From Acidimicrobium sp. UBA3029 (GTDB taxonomy: Bacteria; Actinomycetota; Acidimicrobiia; Acidimicrobiales; Ilumatobacteraceae), in NCBI GenBank assembly GCA_002367695.1, contig DFDK01000080.1, forward strand, positions 971 through 16,635: a DNA stretch of 15,665 nucleotides. The letters run 5' to 3'. A program made the position numbers and the translations under genes. The notes under the pieces were generated by a model. That model was given only the letters and a program-made list of their open reading frames with translations. It did not search any database and was not told the origin of the DNA. Within the stretch, counting starts at the first letter, position 1; every line of letters begins with the position of its first letter. Below, in pieces: positions 1 through 5,920 of the stretch.

Positions 1-489
1 GTGACCCTCGGCGGTAACAAAGTTTCCATAGGCGGAAATCTTCCAAAGGTTGGGTCACGTCTTCCAAAGTTTGCATTCACCGCTGGCAACTTCAGCGAGG
101 TTGGCAATTCCGACATCAAGGGCAAGCGCGTCATCTTCAACATCTTCCCTTCGATCGACACACCAACATGCGCAAAGTCAACTCGCACATTCAATGAGAT
201 TGCATCAGGTTTGAGCAATACGGATGTCTACTGTGTTTCTGCAGATTTACCGTTTGCTCAGGGTCGCTTCTGTGGTTCTGAAGGCTTGGCAGATGTCAAG
301 ACAGCTTCTTCGTTCCGCTCCAACTTTGGTGCAGCTTTTGGTGTCAACCTCACTAGCGGTCCACTCAAAGGTGTTTTGGCGCGAGCAGTGGTAGTAGCCG
401 ACGAAAACGGCAGGGTGTTACACACAGAACTGGTGAGTGAGATTGCCGATGAGCCAAACTACGAAGCAGCAATCAGCGCACTGAAATAA
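1..489 (+). CDS. tpx: Thiol peroxidase (Tpx, atypical 2-Cys peroxiredoxin), lacking its first few codons
   Basis: Tpx reduces hydrogen peroxide and alkyl hydroperoxides in the cytoplasm using thioredoxin. The 162 visible residues follow the family from end to end. The peroxidatic Cys57 lies in the motif PSIDTPTC, and the resolving Cys91 in ADLPFAQGRFC. The 34-residue spacing equals that of Cys61 and Cys95 in E. coli Tpx. The C-terminal segment LARAVVVADENGRV is also typical. Aligning to E. coli Tpx places the first codon here (GTG) at about residue 5, so the gene probably starts about four codons outside the window and this GTG is an internal valine. The stop (TAA, 487-489) is one base from the stop of the convergent dapB, leaving no room for a terminator between them. 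Identity is clear; only the start is missing. Confidence 0.95.
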   Translation: MTLGGNKVSIGGNLPKVGSRLPKFAFTAGNFSEVGNSDIKGKRVIFNIFPSIDTPTCAKSTRTFNEIASGLSNTDVYCVSADLPFAQGRFCGSEGLADVKTASSFRSNFGAAFGVNLTSGPLKGVLARAVVVADENGRVLHTELVSEIADEPNYEAAISALK

Positions 490-490
490 T

Positions 491-1252
491 CTAGATACCA
501 AGGAAAGTGTCGAGCCCAAGGGTAAAACCCTTGTGGTCGGCAATTTTTTTGCACGCGAGCACTACGCCCGGCATAAATGATGTGCGATCGATCGTGTCGT
601 GACGGATCGTCAGCGTTTGTGATTGTGCGCCAAGAATGACTTCTTGGTTTGCCACTGTGCCGCGCATTCGCACAGCATGAATTGGGATATCGCCCGGACC
701 TTTTGCTCCGCGGGCACCCGCAATAGCTTCATGCTTTGTCGGGTCGTTCGCCCACCCATTGCTGGCTGCAGCCATTCGCTGAGCAGTTGAAATTGCGGTC
801 CCACTCGGCGAGTCTGCTTTTCCGTCGTGATGAATCTCGATGATTTCGGCGGTGTCAAAAAACGGCGCGGCCATTTCTGCGAATCGCATCATCAACACTG
901 CTCCTACTGCAAAGTTGGCGGCGATGATGCAATTGCTATTCGTGAATGACTTTTTGAATGTGTCGAGGTCTTCTTGTGAGAAACCCGTCGTACCAACCAC
1001 TGCATGGATGCTGTGCATTGCAAGCCACGGCAAATTGATGCGTGAAGCAGAGGCGACGGTGAAGTCGACCGCAACATCTACATGCGCGTCTGCAAGTGCG
1101 CGCAACTCTTTTGAAATGGTGACACCTTCAGCGGTAACGCCTTGCGTTGCATCGACTGCAGCGACAAGTTGAAGACCATCGGCTGCCGCAATTGCGGCAC
1201 AGGCTGCAGCGCCCATGCGCCCTGCGGCGCCGATGACTCCTACTTTGATCAT
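491..1252 (-). CDS. dapB: 4-hydroxy-tetrahydrodipicolinate reductase (DapB)
   Basis: DapB performs the NAD(P)H-dependent reduction of 4-hydroxy-tetrahydrodipicolinate in the diaminopimelate/lysine pathway, in the cytoplasm. The 253-residue length is normal. The N-terminal Rossmann motif GAAGRMG (residues 8-14) binds the nucleotide, and GTTG is at 87-90. The catalytic and substrate-binding segment EIHHDGKADSPSGTA (139-153) holds the His pair 141-142, Lys145 and the PSGT loop. The start is ATG at 1252; the Shine-Dalgarno sequence is weak. It lies 50 bp downstream of pnp on the same strand, and the gap holds hairpins. In Mycobacterium tuberculosis dapB also lies downstream of pnp (gpsI), with pepR between; here pepR is absent. 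Co-transcription with pnp is likely but not proven. Confidence 0.96.
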   Translation of the reverse strand: MIKVGVIGAAGRMGAAACAAIAAADGLQLVAAVDATQGVTAEGVTISKELRALADAHVDVAVDFTVASASRINLPWLAMHSIHAVVGTTGFSQEDLDTFKKSFTNSNCIIAANFAVGAVLMMRFAEMAAPFFDTAEIIEIHHDGKADSPSGTAISTAQRMAAASNGWANDPTKHEAIAGARGAKGPGDIPIHAVRMRGTVANQEVILGAQSQTLTIRHDTIDRTSFMPGVVLACKKIADHKGFTLGLDTFLGI

Positions 1253-1264
1253 GAAACGAGGTTA

Positions 1265-1318
1265 GCCGTTAATGAAAACGGCACGAACTCAATTTCTTGT
1301 TACTAGCCGTTGAGTTCG
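1265..1318 (-). promoter_or_regulatory. Paired hairpins at the pnp stop and pnp-dapB gap
   Basis: Two perfect inverted repeats lie in tandem in the pnp-dapB transcript. The first has 9-bp arms (CGAACTCAA at 1284-1292 and TTGAGTTCG at 1310-1318) and encloses the pnp stop codon. The second has 6-bp arms (GCCGTT at 1265-1270 and AACGGC at 1277-1282) with a 6-nt loop, just before the dapB start. TAGCCGTT occurs twice (1263-1270 and 1304-1311), so the AACGGC arm could pair with either copy. No U-run follows, so this does not look like a strong intrinsic terminator. RNA processing, 3'-end protection of pnp mRNA or partial attenuation are possible. Confidence 0.45.
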
Positions 1319-3768
1319 CTGTCGAATTGTTCTTCGAAGCTCACCGAAACAGCGTTGTCACTGACTGGTTCTACTGGGCGTGATCCACGGTTTGGTTCGC
1401 GACGTGCGCTGTTGTCGCCACGGCTGCTACCGCCACGACTATTGCCGCCACGATCTCCACCACGACTATTTCCGCCACGATCATTACGACCGCCACGATC
1501 TCCACCACTGCGCTCTGGACGCGGGCCACGATCTCCACGATCTCCGCGATCTCCGCCTTCACTTGGTCCGCTTCCGGAACCCTTCATTGGCTCGCCGTCT
1601 GGACCAATCAACGAGAGGCTCACTTTGCCACGGTCATCGATGTCGTCGACACGCACTTGCACTTCGTCGCCGATGTTCAAGACATCTTCAACTTTGGCAA
1701 TGCGTTGTCCGTTGCCCAGCTTGGAGATGTGCACGAGGCCATCACGTCCAGGAAGGATATTGACGAATGCACCGAACTGCGCGATGTTGACAACGCGGCC
1801 CGTGTAAGTGGCACCCAAGTCGGCTGTTGGTGGATCAACAATGGCAAGAATACGTGCCTTTGCATCTTCCACCTTGGCGTTGTCTGGTGAACCAATGGTG
1901 ATGATTCCAGTTGCACCGTCGTCTGAGACGTTGATCTCTGCACCGGTCTCCTGCTGAATCGTGTTGATGACTTTGCCCTTTGGCCCAATCACTTCACCGA
2001 CCTTGTCCAACGGAATGGTGAACGTCACGATCTTCGGTGCGCTTTCGGCAACCGTTGCACGTGGAGCAGCAATTGCTGCGTTCATCACATCAAGAATTTT
2101 CAAGCGTGCTTCTTTGGCCTGCTGCAATGCTGCTGCCAACACTTCGCTTGGAATTCCTTCGATCTTGGTATCGAGCTGCAATGCGGTTACTGCGTCTGCA
2201 GTACCAGCAACTTTGAAGTCCATGTCGCCGAATGCGTCTTCAGCACCCAAGATGTCGGTGAGCGCGGTGTATTTGCCCTGATCAAAGATCAGACCCATCG
2301 CGATACCTGCCACTGGGGCGATGATTGGAACACCTGCATCCATCAACGAAAGACTCGATGCACAAACCGACGCCATCGAGGTGCTGCCGTTTGACGACAA
2401 CACTTCAGAGACGAGACGCAATGTGTAAGCGAACTCTTCTTGACTAGGAACAACTGGAAACAATGCGCGCTCTGCGAGTGCACCGTGTCCGATTTCGCGG
2501 CGCTTTGGGCTACCTACGCGACCGGTTTCACCGTTGGCCCAAGGAGCCATGTTGTAGTCGTGCATGTAACGCTTTGATGTCTCAGGTGTGATCGAGTCGA
2601 TCATCTGGTTCATCTTTGGCATTGCCATTGTCAAGACGTTGAGCACTTGTGTCTCACCTCGTTGGAATAATCCGGTGCCGTGTGCAGTCGAGATCAAACC
2701 AACTTCGGCTGATACTGGACGCAGGTCGGCTGGTGCACGACCGTCGATACGGATGCCTTCATCAACAACGCGCTTACGCACCAACTTCTTGGTGAGCGAA
2801 CGAACTGCTTCTTTGATCTGCTTTTCTTGCGCAGGAAACGCTTCAGCCAACTCGGTAAGTGTCTCGGCTGTTGCCAAGTCAATTGCTTCGTTGCGATCGC
2901 TCTTCAGTGCAATACGAATTGCTGGCTGCAACTTGGTAGTTGCTGCTTTTTCAACTGCTGCAAACAACTCTGCCGAATAGTCAAGAACTGGTGTGTACTT
3001 GAGTGGCACGATTGGTCCACGAGTTGCGATCACGCTGGCAACGAGCTGGCGCTGCAACTTGATCGAATCTTTGATGAACTGCTTGCACACTTCGAGACCG
3101 CCCGCGATGACTTCTTCAGTCACCTTTGGTGCACCCGCTGCGTAATAGGTGAAACTCTTTTCAGTTCCGCCTGCTTCCACCATCATCACTGCAACGTCAC
3201 CATTGTCGAGTTCACGACCAGCAACAACGATTTCGAATGTTGCTTCTTCGCCCTCTTCGAATGTTGGGTGAGGAATCCAGGTGCCGTCCTGGCTGTAGGC
3301 CAAGCGCACTGCACCAATTGGTCCGTCAAACGGAATGCCCGAGATCATGAACGAAGCAGATGCTGCGTTGATTGCGAGAACGTCGTGTGGGTTTTCTTGG
3401 TCGGCACCGATAACGGTGATCACAACTTGTGTCTCGTTGCGGTAGCCATCTGGGAAGGCTGGACGCAATGGACGGTCTGTCAAACGACAGGTAAGGATTG
3501 CTGCTTGGCTTGGTCGGCCTTCACGACGGAAGAATGAACCAGGAATTTTTCCTGCTGCGTATGCACGCTCTTCAACGTCAACTGTCAACGGGAAGAAGTC
3601 GATGCCGTCACGCACGCCCTTTGCGGCGTTCGCTGTGGCAAGCACGATTGTCTTACCAACTTTGGCGATAACCGCACCTTGCGACTGCAAGGCAAACTTT
3701 CCGGTTTCGAAGGTGAGTGTTTTGTTGGTCCCAGAAATTGGGCCCGATACTGAAATGGCGTCAGCCAT
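1303..3768 (-). CDS. pnp: Polyribonucleotide nucleotidyltransferase (PNPase) with a long Gly/Arg-rich tail
   Basis: PNPase degrades RNA 3' to 5' by phosphorolysis, and is a homotrimer and a degradosome component in many bacteria. The 821 residues hold two RNase PH-like domains (about 10-145 and 340-550), a KH domain (about 577-640, GPKG at 595-598) and an S1 domain (about 654-722). The second core keeps LFQRGETQ (367-374), RREIGHGALAERAL (423-436) and the EVLSSNGSTS segment (455-464). The metal-binding residues align as Asp511, Asp517 and Lys519 (E. coli Asp486, Asp492 and Lys494). The start ATG at 3768 is preceded by AAAGGAAA at good spacing. After the S1 domain comes a tail of about 95 residues, mostly RGD, RGG and NSRGG units, with an acidic C-terminus. 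The gene is downstream of rpsO as in most bacteria. Hairpins in the upstream gap suggest leader-based control. Confidence 0.98.
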   Translation of the reverse strand: MADAISVSGPISGTNKTLTFETGKFALQSQGAVIAKVGKTIVLATANAAKGVRDGIDFFPLTVDVEERAYAAGKIPGSFFRREGRPSQAAILTCRLTDRPLRPAFPDGYRNETQVVITVIGADQENPHDVLAINAASASFMISGIPFDGPIGAVRLAYSQDGTWIPHPTFEEGEEATFEIVVAGRELDNGDVAVMMVEAGGTEKSFTYYAAGAPKVTEEVIAGGLEVCKQFIKDSIKLQRQLVASVIATRGPIVPLKYTPVLDYSAELFAAVEKAATTKLQPAIRIALKSDRNEAIDLATAETLTELAEAFPAQEKQIKEAVRSLTKKLVRKRVVDEGIRIDGRAPADLRPVSAEVGLISTAHGTGLFQRGETQVLNVLTMAMPKMNQMIDSITPETSKRYMHDYNMAPWANGETGRVGSPKRREIGHGALAERALFPVVPSQEEFAYTLRLVSEVLSSNGSTSMASVCASSLSLMDAGVPIIAPVAGIAMGLIFDQGKYTALTDILGAEDAFGDMDFKVAGTADAVTALQLDTKIEGIPSEVLAAALQQAKEARLKILDVMNAAIAAPRATVAESAPKIVTFTIPLDKVGEVIGPKGKVINTIQQETGAEINVSDDGATGIITIGSPDNAKVEDAKARILAIVDPPTADLGATYTGRVVNIAQFGAFVNILPGRDGLVHISKLGNGQRIAKVEDVLNIGDEVQVRVDDIDDRGKVSLSLIGPDGEPMKGSGSGPSEGGDRGDRGDRGPRPERSGGDRGGRNDRGGNSRGGDRGGNSRGGSSRGDNSARREPNRGSRPVEPVSDNAVSVSFEEQFDSELNG
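1378..1560 (-). repeat. Low-complexity RGD/RGG repeat tract encoding the PNPase tail
   Basis: This part of pnp encodes residues about 737-797 as a run of short Gly/Arg/Asp/Ser units, for example GDRGDRGDRG and NSRGGDRGGNSRGG. At DNA level the + strand repeats CCACGATC, TCCACGATC and CGCCACGA motifs. Because it is repetitive, the long open frames on the other strand here are by-products. The tail is predicted to be disordered and basic, a composition often linked to RNA binding or condensate formation. It could change in length by slippage. Confidence 0.8.
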
Positions 3769-3784
3769 GTTTGTTTCCTTTCGT

Positions 3785-3916
3785 CTCTGGCGCGTACGTG
3801 ACGATCATCCAGAGTTTGAGGAGCAACCAGATCGATTCCCAGTCGGCAATCTCGCAACGTCAGTCCGAATTGACTGGCTGCGTTATCAGCGACTGACAAC
3901 CGAATCCCGGTTGCTC
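3785..3916 (-). promoter_or_regulatory. Structured rpsO-pnp intergenic leader (candidate PNPase autoregulation site)
   Basis: The 175-bp gap between rpsO and pnp is rich in inverted repeats. Moving toward pnp, CAACCG/CGGTTG arms (3897-3902 and 3908-3913) form a 6-bp hairpin. CAGTC/GACTG arms lie within a CGCA...TGCG frame at about 3853-3882. CTCTGG/CCAGAG arms (3785-3790 and 3809-3814) lie directly before the pnp ribosome binding site. GAGCAACC at 3821-3828 and GGTTGCTC at 3909-3916 form an 8-bp long-range pair that would compete with the first hairpin. In E. coli pnp expression is controlled through RNase III cleavage of a stem-loop in the same position; a similar role here is inference from position and structure only. 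Confidence 0.45.
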
Positions 3917-3943
3917 GTTATGTGTTTACCGAACTGTCGTGCT

Positions 3944-4207
3944 TTAGCGGCGCAGACCGAGATCTTCGAGAAGTTTTCTGTACTTCTCAATATCGCGAGC
4001 CTTTACGTAATCCAACATGCGGCGTCGACGCCCAACCATCATCAAGAGACCTCGACGACTGTGGTGGTCCTTATCGTGACTCTTTAGGTGCTCGGTAAGG
4101 TGATTGATACGTTCTGTCAAGAGTGCAATCTGCACTTCTGGGGAACCAGTATCGGTTGCGTGTATCCGGTGCTTAGATATCGTGTCGCTTTTTGCAGCAA
4201 TAGCCAC
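3944..4207 (-). CDS. rpsO: 30S ribosomal protein S15
   Basis: S15 is a primary 16S rRNA-binding protein of the small-subunit platform. The 87 residues match the family over their full length. They include DTGSPEVQIALLTERINHL (19-37), the rRNA-binding segment KDHHSRRGLLMMVGRRRR and the usual ending LEDLGLRR. E. coli S15 is about the same length. The start is GTG at 4207, set by the S15 N-terminus and by a GAAAGG Shine-Dalgarno sequence seven bases upstream. It lies upstream of pnp, the near-universal neighbour. Its usual upstream partner ribF lies 6 kb away beyond a block of opposite-strand genes, so rpsO must have its own promoter; a candidate is at 4355-4383. A 7-bp hairpin lies just before the ribosome binding site. 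Confidence 0.97.
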   Translation of the reverse strand: MAIAAKSDTISKHRIHATDTGSPEVQIALLTERINHLTEHLKSHDKDHHSRRGLLMMVGRRRRMLDYVKARDIEKYRKLLEDLGLRR

Positions 4208-4223
4208 GGTGATGCCTTTCGTT

Positions 4224-4243
4224 TTCTCGCCGAATTGCGAGAA
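4224..4243 (-). promoter_or_regulatory. Hairpin in the rpsO leader next to the ribosome binding site
   Basis: TTCTCGC (4224-4230) and GCGAGAA (4237-4243) form a perfect 7-bp stem with a 6-nt loop. In the rpsO mRNA it lies a few bases upstream of the GAAAGG ribosome binding site. No U-run follows, so it is not a terminator. S15 represses its own mRNA through leader structures in several bacterial groups, and those structures differ between lineages. This hairpin is a candidate of that type, with no direct proof of S15 binding. Confidence 0.45.
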
Positions 4244-4301
4244 GTTGAGGTCGCTCTCGGTCGGATGACCAACAGCATCACATCAGAGCAGGTAGCCCCA
4301 A

Positions 4302-4313
4302 TGGACATGTCCA
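4302..4313. promoter_or_regulatory. Perfect 12-bp palindrome in the rpsO-ribE divergent region
   Basis: TGGACATGTCCA is a perfect 12-bp palindrome with no spacer. It lies about 40 bp downstream of the proposed rpsO promoter on that transcript and about 90 bp upstream of ribE. Perfect symmetry suits a dimeric regulator binding to DNA; without a loop it would make a poor RNA hairpin. No regulator can be named. Confidence 0.35.
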
Positions 4314-4354
4314 CCCTATCGGCGCAAATAGCCCCACCAAACAGCTGCCCAATA

Positions 4355-4383
4355 TATATAAGTGATGTCAGAAGTGATGTAAG
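4355..4383 (-). promoter_or_regulatory. Candidate sigma-70-type promoter for rpsO-pnp
   Basis: Read on the minus strand, CTTACA (4378-4383, -35, four of six consensus bases), a 17-bp spacer and TATATA (4355-4360, -10) precede rpsO. They would give a leader of about 140 nt. The AT-rich core stands out from its surroundings. The same TATATA region could also serve ribE on the plus strand, but no matching -35 is visible there. A TAGTGT hexamer at 4384-4389, eight bases before the ribE GTG, would allow a leaderless ribE mRNA instead. Confidence 0.45.
4360..4380 (+). repeat. Two tandem 9-bp repeats between rpsO and ribE
   Basis: AAGTGATGT occurs at 4360-4368 and 4372-4380, a 12-bp period, followed by a 7-of-9 copy at 4381-4389. 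The repeats overlap the proposed -35 and spacer of the rpsO promoter and end just before ribE. Spaced direct repeats at about one helical turn in a divergent promoter suggest a binding site for a regulator, but chance duplication in a short AT-rich stretch is possible. Confidence 0.4.
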
Positions 4384-4397
4384 TAGTGTGAATTGCT

Positions 4398-5003
4398 GTG
4401 TTCACTGGGATCGTTGAAGAACTAGGCACCATTGCCCAACGAGATGGCAGTCGCCTGCGGGTCAATGCCTCTCTCGCCCTCGAGGGTTCGACACTCGGTT
4501 CATCTATTGCGGTCAACGGCTGTTGCCTCACCGTTGTGGCCACCGATCAGTCGAGTTGGTGGGATGCCGATGTGAGTGAAGAAACGTACTTGCGCACCAA
4601 CCTTGGCGCGCTGCAAACAGGCGATGTTGTCAACCTCGAGCGACCAATGGCTCTTGGTGATCGATTGGGTGGACACATGGTGCTCGGTCATGTCGATGCA
4701 GTTGGAACTGTTGTGTCCCCTGCACCAGATTTGGTTATTCGTATTCCACGCGACTTGATGCACTTGATCGTCGAAAAAGGTTCGGTCACTGTCGACGGAA
4801 TTTCGCTCACTGCGTTTGATCTCACTGCCGACACGTTTCGCGTTGCAGTGATTCCACACACTTGTGCAGTCACGACACTGGGCGTGCGCAAATCTGGTGA
4901 CGCTGTGAACATCGAGATGGACGTACTTGCAAAGCATGTTGCAAAACTTGTTGAGCCACATCAGACAAAGCGCACTTGGTGGCGCGCGTTAGTAGGAAAA
5001 TAA
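4398..5003 (+). CDS. ribE: Riboflavin synthase, alpha subunit
   Basis: The enzyme dismutates two molecules of 6,7-dimethyl-8-ribityllumazine into riboflavin and 5-amino-6-ribitylaminouracil. The 201 residues show the two tandem lumazine-binding barrels. The first begins MFTGIVEELG and includes VNGCCLTVV (39-47) and the ERPMALGDRLGGHMVLGHVD segment (81-100). The second holds KGSVTVDGISLT (127-138) and NIEMDVLAKHVAKL (171-184). The start GTG at 4398 is fixed by the invariant MFTGIVE beginning. There is no Shine-Dalgarno sequence, and TAGTGT ends eight bases upstream, so the mRNA may be leaderless. No FMN riboswitch is recognisable upstream. The stop touches the ATG of the next gene, implying one operon. 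The reaction product 5-amino-6-ribitylaminouracil is also a substrate of FbiC, encoded 3 kb downstream. Confidence 0.96.
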   Translation: MFTGIVEELGTIAQRDGSRLRVNASLALEGSTLGSSIAVNGCCLTVVATDQSSWWDADVSEETYLRTNLGALQTGDVVNLERPMALGDRLGGHMVLGHVDAVGTVVSPAPDLVIRIPRDLMHLIVEKGSVTVDGISLTAFDLTADTFRVAVIPHTCAVTTLGVRKSGDAVNIEMDVLAKHVAKLVEPHQTKRTWWRALVGK

Positions 5004-5771
5004 ATGGCGCGCGATCTACCACAACTGCGCGAGAAGATCGATCAGATAGACGCCGCAATTGTCGCGCTGCTCGCACAGCGCATGGAAGTGTGCAGAGAAG
5101 TCGCCGACGTAAAGGCCGGATCATCAACCGCAGTTATTCAGCCACAACGTGTGCGTGAAGTACTCACCACTCGACGCCAATGGGCGATCAACAGTGGCGT
5201 TGACGCCGACTTTGCCGAACAATTGTTTCGCATCGTGCTTTCTGAAACACATCGCATCGAAGTCGTACACGATCGCGGAAGTGTCGAGCCTATAAAAATT
5301 GCAGACACACTGTTGAGTGCGCTTGACACAGTTGCCGTACGCATCGATCACGTTGTAGTTGCAGTCGTCGATCTCGCATCTGCTTCATTGTTTTTGAAAA
5401 CGCTTGGCTTTGCCATAACTCCAACCGAAGATACCGACATCATGACAGCCGATGCCGGTGGTGTCACTGTTGTGCTCGTTGGCCCAGGCAATGACCCTGC
5501 AGTGCGCGCACACTTGGACGCTCATGGTTCTGGTGTACAACACATCGCCATCGAGGTGCTCAATGCCGGTTTCGTGCAACAAGCTCTTGCGGCAGCAGGA
5601 ATTCCCCTTTTAACTGACGTAGTCGTTGATGCGGCAGGCCACGAACAGCTTTTCACGGTTGTTGACCCAGCAACAGGCGTGCAATTGGGCTTCATTAGTC
5701 GAACGGGTCATCGCGTACCCATCAGCGGCCACAACGTGCGAGCTCTGTTTTCTGCCCTCGGCAAGATTTAA
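5004..5771 (+). CDS. Fusion of AroQ-type chorismate mutase and an HPPD-like VOC (glyoxalase-fold) domain
   Basis: Residues 4-88 resemble a helical AroQ chorismate mutase. LREKIDQIDAAIVALLAQR and the following helix supply Arg9, Arg26 and Lys37, equivalent to Arg11, Arg28 and Lys39 of the E. coli enzyme. The positions matching E. coli Glu52 and Gln88 appear to be Val50 and Arg84, so activity may be altered or depend on a partner, as with the small mycobacterial AroQ. Residues about 113-240 form one VOC domain. IDHVVVAVVDL, HGSGVQHIAIEV and the RTGH end resemble the N-terminal half of 4-hydroxyphenylpyruvate dioxygenase. His116 and His180 are at metal-ligand positions, but the third, acidic ligand is not evident (GVQLGF at 225-230). 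The ATG follows the ribE stop directly, with AGGAAA upstream inside ribE. Fold assignments are firm; the reaction of the VOC half is unknown. Confidence 0.85.
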   Translation: MARDLPQLREKIDQIDAAIVALLAQRMEVCREVADVKAGSSTAVIQPQRVREVLTTRRQWAINSGVDADFAEQLFRIVLSETHRIEVVHDRGSVEPIKIADTLLSALDTVAVRIDHVVVAVVDLASASLFLKTLGFAITPTEDTDIMTADAGGVTVVLVGPGNDPAVRAHLDAHGSGVQHIAIEVLNAGFVQQALAAAGIPLLTDVVVDAAGHEQLFTVVDPATGVQLGFISRTGHRVPISGHNVRALFSALGKI

Positions 5772-5823
5772 GTTCGCCGCTAACTAACCGTGTAACACCC
5801 CCGCTCTACAGTTGTCTGCAAGT

Positions 5824-5870
5824 CCTGCTCACTTCTTACTTCTCTCTTCTTTCTTCCCTCTTCATCACTC
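5824..5870 (+). terminator. C/T-rich, G-poor tract after the ribE operon (candidate Rho-dependent termination site)
   Basis: A run of about 47 bases is almost entirely C and T, with a single G, between the chorismate mutase fusion gene and the DUF222 gene. No intrinsic terminator hairpin follows the fusion gene. A C-rich, G-poor untranslated RNA just past a stop codon is what Rho loads onto, so Rho-dependent termination of the ribE operon is a reasonable inference. A structural or protein-binding pyrimidine tract is an alternative. Confidence 0.35.
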
Positions 5871-5881
5871 GTAATCCAACT

Positions 5882-5896
5882 GCTAGATCCTCTAGC
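5882..5896 (+). promoter_or_regulatory. Short inverted repeat upstream of the DUF222-HNH gene
   Basis: GCTAGA and TCTAGC form a perfect 6-bp inverted repeat around TCC, about 25 bp before the start codon of the next gene. It could be an operator half-site pair or a small mRNA hairpin near the ribosome binding site (AGGGGA at 5911-5916). The function is unknown. Confidence 0.3.
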
Positions 5897-5920
5897 TCGA
5901 TTCGGTATTCAGGGGAACCA

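Noticed and set aside
1310..1807. Plus-strand frames full of Pro/Arg/Ser and His/Asp repeats
   Set aside because: They mirror the Gly/Arg repeat tail of PNPase read on the other strand; the repeat explains their length and composition.
2827..3537. A 236-residue open frame on the plus strand, rich in cysteine
   Set aside because: It lies entirely inside pnp on the opposite strand. The protein has no recognisable domain and its composition is what antisense reading of pnp codons would give.
4208..4397. An FMN riboswitch upstream of ribE
   Set aside because: None of the conserved RFN-element blocks is recognisable in this gap on the plus strand, and a leaderless ribE start is plausible.
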